Below are positions 26,824-36,459 of a stretch of 64,000 nt of DNA, piece by piece. This DNA is from an uncultured Chloroflexota bacterium. GTDB taxonomy: Bacteria > Chloroflexota > Anaerolineae > Anaerolineales > Anaerolineaceae. The notes below the pieces were generated by a model that was given only the letters and a program-made list of their open reading frames with translations, searched no databases and was not told where the DNA came from. Where the stretch lies: the NCBI GenBank assembly GCA_902786265.1, contig CADACE010000001.1, forward strand, positions 62,001-126,000, written 5' to 3'. Made by a program: the position numbers and the translations under genes. The stretch's first letter is position 1. The number at the start of each line of letters is the position of its first letter.

Positions 26824-28415
26824 AACGCTATCCGGAAGTGAAAAAACAAAATCAGCGGATGTTCCTTCTGCTCATCCTTGGGATCGTCCTCACGCTGATC
26901 CTGATGAGCCTGCCGCTTTACAGCTTCGACATCGGTGTTTATACGAAAAAATCCGCCAACACCTTCGTCGGGGACGAAAAGTATATCGCAGCCCGCGCGG
27001 AAGCGGAAGCTGTCGCCGCGGATTATCAGGCACAGGGCTTTGATGTGGAAATCTCCGAGAACGTGGTTGAACGAGTCAATTCCAAAGGGAAAACCACATC
27101 GCTTGTCACTTTCACCGTCAGCCAGCGCAACAGTAAAAACTTCTGGTCATTTTTAGGGAAAGATCTCCCCTCAGCCACTGTACTGCTCATCATTCTGATC
27201 CTGATGGCATTATCGGTTATATTTGCTGTCTGCGGTCTTGCCGGTTCCGCTGATCTGCTCCACCGCTACCTGGACAAGAGGGCAATGCTGTTGCGCGATC
27301 TGGCAATTGCAGCGCTCATCATCGCTGTCTTACTGATCCCGGTCTTCATTTTGATGAACAATGTCACATTTTCACGGCAGCTGTCCCTGTACAGTTCAGA
27401 TCTGATCACAGATGGAAAAGAAGCATTTTATGCCCGGATGGATCAATTCCTGTTTGACGGGCAGATGGGCGAAAACATCGGAGAAGTCCTCAGCGGATTG
27501 GCGATCGATCATTCCGCGCTGGTCTGGCTGATGATGCCGACACTGTTTATCTCGCTGCTCGCAGCCTTTTCCATACGAAAAGGGGAAATCAAGAGCAGCC
27601 TGCTGCGGCTCTGCCTCTATACATTTGTGATCATTGTCTGCGTTATCACGCTGTACCCATATTATGTGATGCTCATCACCGCTTTCCGGACGAATGCCGA
27701 AAGCCTGGATATGTATTTCCTGCATATGTTCCCAACGAAATGGATCTGGAGCAACCTGACAGATATCATCCACCGCGGTGTTCCGCGCTTCCTGCTGAAC
27801 TCCCTGTTTATCGCGGGTGGAGCGACCGCACTGGCAATGCTCTGCGGCATCCCCGCGGCATACGCTTTGGCGCGGATGACCTTCAAAGGGAAAAAAATCT
27901 TTCTTGGCTACGTGATCATGAGCCAGATGTTTTCCCCGGTCGTGCTGCTCATCGGCATTTCCCAGCTGATGACTACACTGCACCTCAACAACACGCTCTG
28001 GGGACTGATGCTCATCAACGCCGCATTTAATCAGGCATTCGCCATCTGGCTGCTACGCGGAACATTTGTGTCGATCTCCCCGGAGATGGAACAGGCCGCC
28101 CTCATTGACGGCTGCGGGACAGTCGGCGCCCTGACAAAGGTTCTGATCCCGATGGCAGCCCCCGGCATCGTTACCGCGCTCATCTTCGTCTTCATCAACG
28201 CCTGGAACGAATATACCGTCGCTACCATCCTGATCTCTACCGCGCAGTACCGGCCTATCACAGTCGGGATCACGCAGTTCTCCTCCTTCAACATGATCGA
28301 ATGGCAGTATATGTTCGCGGCATCCCTGCTGGCCACCATCCCGGTCGTCATTCTCTTCATGACCATCGAAAAACACCTCACCGCGGGTCTGACATCGGGC
28401 GGGGTAAAGGGATAA
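26820..28415 (+). CDS. CUT1 permease, MalG type, with a four-helix N-terminal extension
   Basis: 531 residues, about 250 more than a usual MalG. The canonical permease occupies about 265-531, with the EAA loop EQAALIDGCGTVGALTKV and the tail LTSGGVKG. The added part has four predicted membrane segments (about 14-36, 120-143, 158-180 and 238-258) and two outside loops, one of about 80 residues. The start is a GTG at 26820 in a GTGA overlap with the previous stop codon, with GGAAGGAGG upstream. The extension may add an extracytoplasmic docking surface for the binding protein, as the large P2 loop does in E. coli MalF (inference). Confidence 0.88.
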   Translation: MKRYPEVKKQNQRMFLLLILGIVLTLILMSLPLYSFDIGVYTKKSANTFVGDEKYIAARAEAEAVAADYQAQGFDVEISENVVERVNSKGKTTSLVTFTVSQRNSKNFWSFLGKDLPSATVLLIILILMALSVIFAVCGLAGSADLLHRYLDKRAMLLRDLAIAALIIAVLLIPVFILMNNVTFSRQLSLYSSDLITDGKEAFYARMDQFLFDGQMGENIGEVLSGLAIDHSALVWLMMPTLFISLLAAFSIRKGEIKSSLLRLCLYTFVIIVCVITLYPYYVMLITAFRTNAESLDMYFLHMFPTKWIWSNLTDIIHRGVPRFLLNSLFIAGGATALAMLCGIPAAYALARMTFKGKKIFLGYVIMSQMFSPVVLLIGISQLMTTLHLNNTLWGLMLINAAFNQAFAIWLLRGTFVSISPEMEQAALIDGCGTVGALTKVLIPMAAPGIVTALIFVFINAWNEYTVATILISTAQYRPITVGITQFSSFNMIEWQYMFAASLLATIPVVILFMTIEKHLTAGLTSGGVKG

Positions 28416-28429
28416 AGAGAAATTGAAGG

Positions 28430-31400
28430 ATGACGAAAAAAAGCCCTGACAAAATCAACGATGATCAAAAACCGGATGAAGATTTCTGGGTGAAGATCCT
28501 TGCTGAAGCACAGACTGAAGCAGAGAAACGGCTCGGCGATACAGACGCCACAGTCATGGATCAGACGTCGGGCGAAACACAACCGGACAATTCCCAAAAC
28601 CAGGCCGAACCTGCTGCATTGGACAGGAAATTTATTCCCGGCTTTCTGCTGTTGAATACCTATAGGATCGACAGTGCCGCGATCAAGGGCGGCATGGGTT
28701 CCGTATGGAAGATCCATCATACCGGATGGGATGTTGATTTGGCCATGAAGCAGCCGCTCGCAAAGCTGTTTGCCAATGAAATGATGAAAAAAAACTTTAT
28801 CCATGAATGTCAGGCCTGGATCGATCTCGGTTTCCATCCGAACATCGTCTCCTGCTATTATGTCCGTGATATCGAAGGTGTTCCAACAATTTTTTCCGAA
28901 TGGATGGAAAACGGAAGTCTGGAAAACCGCATCCAGGACGGTACGCTCTATAAGGGAAGTAACGCGGAAGTTCAGGAACGCCTGCTGGATATTGCCATCC
29001 AATATGGTCGGGGACTTCACTATGCGCATGAATCCGGGCTGATCCATCAGGATGTGAAACCTGACAATGTACTGCTGACCAATGACTGGCAGGCAAAGGC
29101 TGCCGACTTCGGTCTGGCAAAAGCCCGCGCTGTACTGAACAATCCGGCGGATAATACAACAGTTTCGGAAGATGCCGGCGCCACTCATGTCGCTCCCTCC
29201 GGCGGGTATACACCGGCTTACTGCTCAATGGAACAAATGGAAGGCAAACCGCTGACCCGCCGGACCGATATCTATTCCTGGGCAGTTTCTGTGATGGAAA
29301 TGTATCATGGCAGCCGTCCCTGGACAAACGGAGTGGTCGCGGGATTGAACTGTCATGATTATTTCAAAAACGGCAAAGCTGCCATGCCGGAGTCTCTGCA
29401 GGATCTCCTGGCCAAATGCATGGAGTCCGATCCCGCTGATCGTCCGCATGATTTTGCTGTCATCGAAAAAGTACTTCTTGAGATTTATCAGGACACAACC
29501 GCTCATCCTTATCCCCGTCCGGAGCCGAAAGCAGCAGCCGATACTGCCGACTCCCTCAATAACCGCGCCCTGAGTTACCTGGATATGGGTATGCCGGCAG
29601 AGGCGGAAAAATATTGGAAACATGCACTGGAATTAGAACCGAATCACCTGCCAACGATATACAACCAGGGTTTATATCTGTGGAGGCAAGGCAAAAGCAC
29701 AGACAGGGATCTGCTTCTCCGCTGTGAAGCATCCGGTGAGATCGGGCTCCGAATCGATCGTCTGAAGGCGCAGATAGACGGTGAGCGGGGAATTACGGAT
29801 TGGAAAATGCAGCCAATCAAGACCGCAGAAGGATACAGAGTTCCCGAGTTAGCAGTCAGTGCGGATGGAGCGAGGATCTACGCGGCTAACTCCAATTTTC
29901 TGAAATGCTGGAAATCATCCAACCTGACACGCTGCAAATTCAGCAAACCCGGTATCTCAAACGGACTGCATCTTTCTCAGGACAGCCGTTATTTGTTGTT
30001 TGCCCAAAAAGAGGATCGCAAGATCCTGTGCATCGCCGACGCGGAAACCGGAAATATCATCCGGACCCTGAGAGGACACAGGGACTGGGTGCGTTCTGTA
30101 TGCACTCATCCTGACGGTATCCATTGCTACACCGTCAGTTCAGACAAAGACGTCCGGATGTGGAATATGCAGACAGGCTCCACCGAAGCGGTTAAACAGC
30201 TGGATGATTTTCCTGATCTTATCTGTCTGAGTCCGGATACAAAACTGTTATGTGTGAAAACAATAACGAATCTGGTTCTGCTGGATGCCCGGACACTGGA
30301 GATTCTCAGCAGTTATACAAACAGCAATGTCATAAGAAGCACAAGCTGCGGGATGCAGTTTTCACCTGACAGCAATCATATTTATTTTGCTTCAGAACAT
30401 GGTCTGTTTCGCTTTCACGCAGCCGATTTATCCTGTTGCGAAACGCTCGCATCGGATGCCAGTTACATGTGTTTATGTCTGGATCAGGATGGTACCCGGA
30501 TGCTGACAGGAGACTATAACGGCAATTTGAAGCTCTGGGATCTGCGGGAAAACCGATGTCTTTCCACCTTCACCGGAAATAAAAATTATATTGAAAGTAT
30601 CGCCGCTTCTTCTGATTTCTCTGTAATTCTTTCGGGCAGTAAAGGTGTACATATCGGAACCTGTATCCATACATACCGCAAAGCGCCCTGGGAACTTTGC
30701 AAGGCTGAAAGTTATGCCCATATTGTCGAACTTCAGGAGAATATCACCCTGACCGAATCACTTATACAGCTGGCAGTTGAAAGCGGTGAGATTACTCAAT
30801 CCCTTGACCTGCTGAAATACGCAGAGGAAAAATACGGGCTCAGTCATTTTTCAGCGCTGCGCAGACAGATCACCGCGTATTGCCGCAAGGGTAATATCAC
30901 TGCTTCTTATGAATTGGGTACACTGCCTCTTGATATGGAAAGAGCCGGTTCCGCTGACTGGGCAAAGCTGCTGAAACCGATGTACATGCTGAATAAAAAA
31001 CCCTTATACCTTGATTTCGATCCCCGCGGGAATTTCCTGGCGGTTGGTCTTCAGCAGGAAAGAGGCGGTTTGCCATCAACATTGCAGTTATGGAATGCAA
31101 AGCATGAGATCACTGACCTGATCCCTCTGCCGGGCGCTTTAGGATATTGGAAGCATGCAAAGGCTATCCGTTATTCCCCGTCCGGCCGTCTCCTTGCCAT
31201 CGGTATGACCGATAAGGTCATGGTCTGGAATACGGAGGAACGGAAGCCGCTGTTTACCATTGAATCATGTTCTGGAGAAGTACGCGCTGCGTTCAGTCCG
31301 GATGAAAAATGGCTGCTCTGCGGCGGGCAATGGTATTTATTCCTGTTGGAACTGAAGACCGGGAAACAGTTCCGTCTGGAAAATGGGCTGATTACAGATC

Positions 31401-32056
31401 TTTGTTTTTCTTCTGACGGCAAAACGGCAATCGTCAATACCGGAGAAAAATTCATGATTTACGATATTGACACGAAAAAAGTGATTCAGGAAGCAGAGAT
31501 CAGGGCGGACCAGTTTTTTATTCTTCCGCAGGGCGACAGACTGCTGATTTCCAGGAACCAATATCTTCAAAGAAACTGGGTATCTGCTATGGACATGGAT
31601 ACCCGGAAAGAATCATCGTTATTTAGTCGGGAGTCCGACAGATTTGCCTTTTCCGGCGGAACTACGTGCGTCAGCCCGGATGGAAATTTGATGGCCGTCA
31701 GAGACAATGACGGAATTCAGTTTTGGTCGCTGAAAACGAAAAAACGGATCCACACGCTTTCTGTACCGGACCTGCCCGTGCTGGATATGGCTTTTTCTCC
31801 TGACGGCTGCGTATTTGCAGCCTGCTGCGATCATGAATTGCGGCTGTGGGGATTGCAGCGGGAACTGGATTATCCCGGCCGGATGCCCATGAATAAGGCT
31901 GCTTTGCCTTATCTGGTCAATTTTATGAAAGTTTTCCCCAAACCAAATGAAAAGCAGATCCAAATGTTCCTGGCAGATATGAAAAACCGCGGCTTCGGAT
32001 ACATTGACAGCGCATCTGTAAGATCAATGATCCAAAAGATAGCGGACTCGAAATAG
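28430..32056 (+). CDS. Serine/threonine protein kinase with TPR and WD40-type repeats
   Basis: 1208 residues, no signal peptide or membrane segment, so cytoplasmic. The Hanks-type kinase domain spans about 75-340: glycine loop IKGGMGSVWKI near 85, AMKQ lysine, a catalytic loop HQDVKPDN near 205 with the usual HRD Arg changed to Gln, DFGLAKA, and a PAYCSMEQ activation-segment end. One or two TPR-like repeats (about 368-425) and two blocks of WD40-like blades follow, for example LRGHRDWVRSVCTHPDG and LKLWDLREN. The HQD form is known among kinases that do not need activation-loop phosphorylation. It starts 15 bp after the permease gene and may share its transcript; its target is unknown. Confidence 0.88.
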   Translation: MTKKSPDKINDDQKPDEDFWVKILAEAQTEAEKRLGDTDATVMDQTSGETQPDNSQNQAEPAALDRKFIPGFLLLNTYRIDSAAIKGGMGSVWKIHHTGWDVDLAMKQPLAKLFANEMMKKNFIHECQAWIDLGFHPNIVSCYYVRDIEGVPTIFSEWMENGSLENRIQDGTLYKGSNAEVQERLLDIAIQYGRGLHYAHESGLIHQDVKPDNVLLTNDWQAKAADFGLAKARAVLNNPADNTTVSEDAGATHVAPSGGYTPAYCSMEQMEGKPLTRRTDIYSWAVSVMEMYHGSRPWTNGVVAGLNCHDYFKNGKAAMPESLQDLLAKCMESDPADRPHDFAVIEKVLLEIYQDTTAHPYPRPEPKAAADTADSLNNRALSYLDMGMPAEAEKYWKHALELEPNHLPTIYNQGLYLWRQGKSTDRDLLLRCEASGEIGLRIDRLKAQIDGERGITDWKMQPIKTAEGYRVPELAVSADGARIYAANSNFLKCWKSSNLTRCKFSKPGISNGLHLSQDSRYLLFAQKEDRKILCIADAETGNIIRTLRGHRDWVRSVCTHPDGIHCYTVSSDKDVRMWNMQTGSTEAVKQLDDFPDLICLSPDTKLLCVKTITNLVLLDARTLEILSSYTNSNVIRSTSCGMQFSPDSNHIYFASEHGLFRFHAADLSCCETLASDASYMCLCLDQDGTRMLTGDYNGNLKLWDLRENRCLSTFTGNKNYIESIAASSDFSVILSGSKGVHIGTCIHTYRKAPWELCKAESYAHIVELQENITLTESLIQLAVESGEITQSLDLLKYAEEKYGLSHFSALRRQITAYCRKGNITASYELGTLPLDMERAGSADWAKLLKPMYMLNKKPLYLDFDPRGNFLAVGLQQERGGLPSTLQLWNAKHEITDLIPLPGALGYWKHAKAIRYSPSGRLLAIGMTDKVMVWNTEERKPLFTIESCSGEVRAAFSPDEKWLLCGGQWYLFLLELKTGKQFRLENGLITDLCFSSDGKTAIVNTGEKFMIYDIDTKKVIQEAEIRADQFFILPQGDRLLISRNQYLQRNWVSAMDMDTRKESSLFSRESDRFAFSGGTTCVSPDGNLMAVRDNDGIQFWSLKTKKRIHTLSVPDLPVLDMAFSPDGCVFAACCDHELRLWGLQRELDYPGRMPMNKAALPYLVNFMKVFPKPNEKQIQMFLADMKNRGFGYIDSASVRSMIQKIADSK

Positions 32057-32272
32057 CTGACCCCATACCTCACCTCCGGCGGTGTTAAGAGATTCCCCGG
32101 GTTTGTATTTTTTGCTTCAGAACATCATGTAAATTTGAGACGATTATATATATTTGTTAATCTAATGTAACTATATTTTATGAGCATTATCCAAGTATTG
32201 TTATAATTAATTTTTTATAATTAAGTGTTTATTTGTTTTCTGATGAAATCTAAATATGGAGCTGAGGATCAT

Positions 32273-32719
32273 ATGAATGAGGAATTGCGCGAACTTGTCG
32301 GATCATTGAGTAAAACTTTTATCACCCACCGAAAATGCTTTTTGAAATACAGCCAGAAATTCGGACTCTACGTCGGTCAGCCGCAGGTTTTAAATTTTGT
32401 CCGCAAACATCCGGGATGCACCCAAAATGAAATTGCCCAGGCAATAGGCGTCTCCGCGGCGTCTATTGCATTTTCAACCAAACGCCTGCAGACAGCGGGA
32501 TTTCTTCAAAAACAGGTCAACAGCCTGAACATGCGCTGCAACAAGCTTTATGTCACACCGGAAGGGCAGGAGATCCTGCAGCAATTTGCCGGCGGCTACG
32601 ATGAACTGAACAGCGCCATGTTTGAGGGCATAAGCGAGGAAGAACTGGAGCTGCTGGAAAGTATTTCAGAACGGGTCAACAGCAATCTGGAAAAATTTAT
32701 GAAAGGTGATGAGGAATAA
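32273..32719 (+). CDS. MarR-family transcriptional regulator
   Basis: 148 residues with the winged helix-turn-helix of the MarR family: NEIAQAIGVSAASIAFSTKR is the DNA-recognition region, followed by the wing (LNMRCNKLYVTPEGQEIL). I chose ATG 32273, with GGAG/GAGG upstream, over an in-frame ATG at 32225. The gene overlaps the first exporter gene or abuts it, an arrangement typical of MarR proteins that repress an efflux operon in response to a toxic compound. The upstream region 32057-32272 is AT-rich and presumably carries the promoter. Confidence 0.9.
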   Translation: MNEELRELVGSLSKTFITHRKCFLKYSQKFGLYVGQPQVLNFVRKHPGCTQNEIAQAIGVSAASIAFSTKRLQTAGFLQKQVNSLNMRCNKLYVTPEGQEILQQFAGGYDELNSAMFEGISEEELELLESISERVNSNLEKFMKGDEE

Positions 32720-32723
32720 TGCC

Positions 32724-34463
32724 TTGAAAAACTTCAGACGCATATTAAGTTACCTGAAACAGTACAAAAAATTCGCGATCCTCGCCCCGGTCACCGTTGC
32801 ACTTGAAGTGCTGCTGGAGATCTGGATCCCCTACCTTATGGCTGACATCATCGATGTCGGAATAGCCAATAAAGATTCCGGCTATGTGCTGCGCACCGGC
32901 GGATTAATGGTTCTTGTTGCGGTCGTTTCCCTGCTCTTCGGAGCCGGATCCGGACGATTCGCGGCGCTCGCCTCAACGGGGCTGGCCCGCAACCTGAGGA
33001 AAGCCCTGTTTGACAAGATCCAGGACTTTTCCTTCGCCAACACAGACCACTTCAGCACCCCGTCGCTCATCACCCGCATGACCACGGACCTGAACTTCGT
33101 ACAAAACTCCGTGATGATGATGGTGCGGATGCTTATCCGCGGACCGCTGATGATGATCGCCGCAACCATCATGACCTTCCGTATCAACTCGGAACTGGCC
33201 GTGATCTACCTCATCGCGGTTCCTTTCCTCGCCGCTATCATCCTGACGCTCTCCGTCAAAGCACATAAATATTTCAAAGCCATGTTTGACAAATATGACA
33301 CGCTGAACCGCTCCATCCAGGAAAATCTGATCGGGATCCGCGTGGTCAAATCTTTTGTCCGCCGTGACCATGAAAACGGGAAATTCATCAAGTCATCCTC
33401 TGACGTTATCGATATGGCCCTGCACGCGGAACGCATTATCACACTGAACGGGCCTTTTATGCAGCTGACTGTAAATGCCTGCATCATCGCACTGCTCTGG
33501 TTCGGCGGCAAGCGCATCATCATCGGCAATATGCTCCCCGGCGAGCTGATCAGCTTTATCAACTATACCAACCAGATCCTCATCCAGCTGATGATGATCT
33601 CCATGGTGCTGATCACCTTCGTCATCTCACGGGAATCGATGCGCCGTATTCTTGAAGTTCTGGATGAGAAACTGGACCTGAACGACAAAAAAGCGGATCC
33701 CGTGCTGCTTCCGGCAGACGGTGAAGTCCGCTTCGACCATGTCAGCTTCAATTACAGTTCCCGCAAAGATGATACCGACACCACACTGACCGATATCGAC
33801 CTGGATATTCCCAGCGGTTCCATGATCGGCGTGATCGGAGGCACCGGTTCCGGAAAATCCACCTTTGTTCAGCTCATCCCGCGCCTTTATGACGTCACTA
33901 AAGGATCCGTACAGGTCGGCGGGCATGACGTCCGGGACTATACACTCAAAAATATCCGGGACGCCGTAGCGATCGTACTGCAGAAAAACGTCCTCTTTTC
34001 CGGGACGATCAAAGAAAACCTGCGCTGGGGGAATGAAAACGCCACGGATGAGGAGATCATCGAAGCCAGCAAAGCCGCACAGGCACATGACTTCATCATG
34101 GCCTTTCCGGACGGCTATGATACCGAACTGACGCAGGGCGGCACCAACGTTTCCGGCGGGCAGAAACAGCGCCTGTGCATAGCGCGTGCCCTGCTGAAAA
34201 ATCCGAAGGTCATGATCCTCGACGACTCTACCAGCGCCGTGGATACCGCCACCGAAGCGGCCATCCGCACCGCACTGCGCAGCCGCTATAAGGACATCAC
34301 AACCATTATCATCGCCCAGCGCATCAGTTCCGTAATGGACGCGGATAAGATCATCGTCCTGGATGAAGGACGTGTCAACGGCTTCGGCAGCCATGAAGAA
34401 CTGATGAAGACCAATCAGATATACCGCGAGGTTTACGAATCCCAGCAGAAAGGAGCGGAATAA
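32724..34463 (+). CDS. Heterodimeric ABC exporter, subunit 1 (second pair, degenerate ATP site)
   Basis: About 579 residues, closely similar in sequence to the exporter subunit at 12592. Walker A is GGTGSGKST, the signature is NVSGGQKQRL, the catalytic Glu is replaced by Asp (LDDSTSAVD), and the switch His is Gln (IIAQRISSV). The start is uncertain: TTG 32724 has AGGA 8 nt upstream, while GTG 32706 and ATG 32709 overlap the MarR gene but have poor spacing. The MarR gene directly upstream suggests induction by a toxic compound. It ends in a TAATG overlap with the partner gene. Confidence 0.92.
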   Translation: MKNFRRILSYLKQYKKFAILAPVTVALEVLLEIWIPYLMADIIDVGIANKDSGYVLRTGGLMVLVAVVSLLFGAGSGRFAALASTGLARNLRKALFDKIQDFSFANTDHFSTPSLITRMTTDLNFVQNSVMMMVRMLIRGPLMMIAATIMTFRINSELAVIYLIAVPFLAAIILTLSVKAHKYFKAMFDKYDTLNRSIQENLIGIRVVKSFVRRDHENGKFIKSSSDVIDMALHAERIITLNGPFMQLTVNACIIALLWFGGKRIIIGNMLPGELISFINYTNQILIQLMMISMVLITFVISRESMRRILEVLDEKLDLNDKKADPVLLPADGEVRFDHVSFNYSSRKDDTDTTLTDIDLDIPSGSMIGVIGGTGSGKSTFVQLIPRLYDVTKGSVQVGGHDVRDYTLKNIRDAVAIVLQKNVLFSGTIKENLRWGNENATDEEIIEASKAAQAHDFIMAFPDGYDTELTQGGTNVSGGQKQRLCIARALLKNPKVMILDDSTSAVDTATEAAIRTALRSRYKDITTIIIAQRISSVMDADKIIVLDEGRVNGFGSHEELMKTNQIYREVYESQQKGAE

Positions 34464-36382
34464 TGGCTGACAAAAAACGCTACAAACAATCCGAAGGAGC
34501 GCGTCCCGGACGCGGCCGGCGTATTGAAAAACCGCAGAATATCGGCAAGACCCTGACCCGTATCCTCAGCTACCTGCTCTACTACAAAGCCCGTCTGATC
34601 ATCGCCGCGGTATGTATGATCCTGGCCGCGGTCTGCACCGTCGCGGGAACTTATTTCCTGCGCCCGGCATTGAACAATTTCATCGTCCCGCTCATCGGGC
34701 AGCAAAACCCGGATCTCAGCGGTTTTATCCGGACGCTCTGCATCATGGCCGCCTTCTATATTACCGGCGCCATTGCCAACTTCACTCTGCAGCGTATGAT
34801 GATCGTCATCACCAACGGCACCCTGCACCGCGTGCGTGTCCAGATGTTCACCCACATGCAGGACCTGCCGCTGCGTTATTTTGACTCCCGCACCCACGGC
34901 TCGATTATGAGCACCTACACGAATGACACAGACACGCTGAGGGAAATGATCTCCCAATCAGTCCCGCAGATGATCAACTCCATCATCTCCGTCGTCTCCA
35001 TCTTCACCATGATGCTTGTCCTGAGCTGGCAGATGACCATCATCGTCATTCTCTGGATCGCGGCCATGCTGCTGATCCTCCGTGCAGTCGGCGGGAACAG
35101 CTCCAAATACTTTATCCGCCAGCAGCAGGAACTGAGCACCACCAACGGTTATATTGAGGAAATGATCGAAGGTTCCAAGGTCATTAAAGTCTTCAACCAT
35201 GAACCGACGGTGAAAAGCGATTTCAATGAATTAAACGGGGACCTGTTCCATGCCGCCAGTTCCGCGCATACCTTCGCCAATATCCTCTGGCCGATCACGG
35301 GTAACCTTTCCTACGCGGTTTATGCCATTCTTTCGGTAGCAGGCGCCTTCCTGGCCATCAACGGGCTCACCGATATCGGTACCATCGGCACCTTCCTGCA
35401 ATACTCCCGCAATTTTTCCCAGCCCATCACCCAGATGTCCCAGCAGATCAATTCCGTGCTGACAGCGCTGGCCGGTGCGGAACGTATCTTCCGCCTGCTG
35501 GATGAACCTGTGGAAGTGGATGACGGTAAGGTGACGCTGGTCCGCGCCAATATCGCGGAAGACGGTACGATCACGGAAAACGCGGAACGCACCGGTCACT
35601 GGGCATGGAAAGTCCCGGGATCCGACGGCTCATACAGCTATATCGAGCTGAAAGGGGATGTCCGCTTCAAGGATGTGACCTTCAGCTATGATGGGGAAAA
35701 GACCGTACTGCACAACATCAGCCTCTACGCCAAGCCCGGTCAGAAGATCGCCTTTGTCGGCTCTACCGGTGCCGGGAAGACGACCGTCACCAACCTCATC
35801 AACCGCTTCTATGACGTCCAGGAGGGTGAGATCACTTATGACGGGCTGAACGTCAAGGATATTAAAAAGGATGACCTGCGCCGTTCTCTCGGCATGGTGC
35901 TGCAGGATACCCACCTCTTCACGGGAACGGTTGAAGAAAATATCCGTTACGGGAAGCTGGATGCCACTCATGATGATATCGTCAAAGCGGCAAAACTTGC
36001 CAACGCGGACTTCTTTATCCGCCATCTGCCGGATGGTTATAATACGATATTGACAGCGGACGGCGCGAACCTCTCCCAGGGGCAGCGTCAGCTGCTGAAC
36101 ATTGCCCGTGCCGCGGTTGCTGACCCGCCGGTGCTGATCCTCGATGAAGCGACGTCCTCCATCGACACCCGCACAGAAGCACTTATCGAAAAAGGCATGG
36201 ACAGTCTGATGAACGGCCGCACGGTCTTCGTGATCGCTCACAGGCTTTCGACCGTCCGGAATTCCAATGCTATCATGGTGCTGGAAAAGGGAGATATCAT
36301 TGAACGCGGTGACCACGACAGTCTCCTGGAACAGAAAGGCCGCTACTACCAGCTTTACACAGGGATGTTCGAGCTGAGTTAA
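34463..36382 (+). CDS. Heterodimeric ABC exporter, subunit 2 (second pair, catalytic ATP site)
   Basis: 639 residues, paralogous to the subunit at 14391 and of nearly equal length. It keeps the catalytic Glu (LDEATSSID) and the switch His (VIAHRLSTV); Walker A is GSTGAGKTT and the signature LSQGQRQLL. The same 60-residue insert (ERTGHWAWKVPG) precedes the nucleotide-binding domain. The start codon overlaps the previous stop codon (TAATG). A short scar of this gene's 3' end recurs at 38063-38102, inside a tandem duplication downstream. Confidence 0.93.
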   Translation: MADKKRYKQSEGARPGRGRRIEKPQNIGKTLTRILSYLLYYKARLIIAAVCMILAAVCTVAGTYFLRPALNNFIVPLIGQQNPDLSGFIRTLCIMAAFYITGAIANFTLQRMMIVITNGTLHRVRVQMFTHMQDLPLRYFDSRTHGSIMSTYTNDTDTLREMISQSVPQMINSIISVVSIFTMMLVLSWQMTIIVILWIAAMLLILRAVGGNSSKYFIRQQQELSTTNGYIEEMIEGSKVIKVFNHEPTVKSDFNELNGDLFHAASSAHTFANILWPITGNLSYAVYAILSVAGAFLAINGLTDIGTIGTFLQYSRNFSQPITQMSQQINSVLTALAGAERIFRLLDEPVEVDDGKVTLVRANIAEDGTITENAERTGHWAWKVPGSDGSYSYIELKGDVRFKDVTFSYDGEKTVLHNISLYAKPGQKIAFVGSTGAGKTTVTNLINRFYDVQEGEITYDGLNVKDIKKDDLRRSLGMVLQDTHLFTGTVEENIRYGKLDATHDDIVKAAKLANADFFIRHLPDGYNTILTADGANLSQGQRQLLNIARAAVADPPVLILDEATSSIDTRTEALIEKGMDSLMNGRTVFVIAHRLSTVRNSNAIMVLEKGDIIERGDHDSLLEQKGRYYQLYTGMFELS

Positions 36383-36459
36383 ACTGCCGCTCCGGATCAT
36401 AAAATCGGGGAAAGGTCTGTATAAAAGCCGTCCCCGAAAACGAAAAGCAGGAGTACTTT

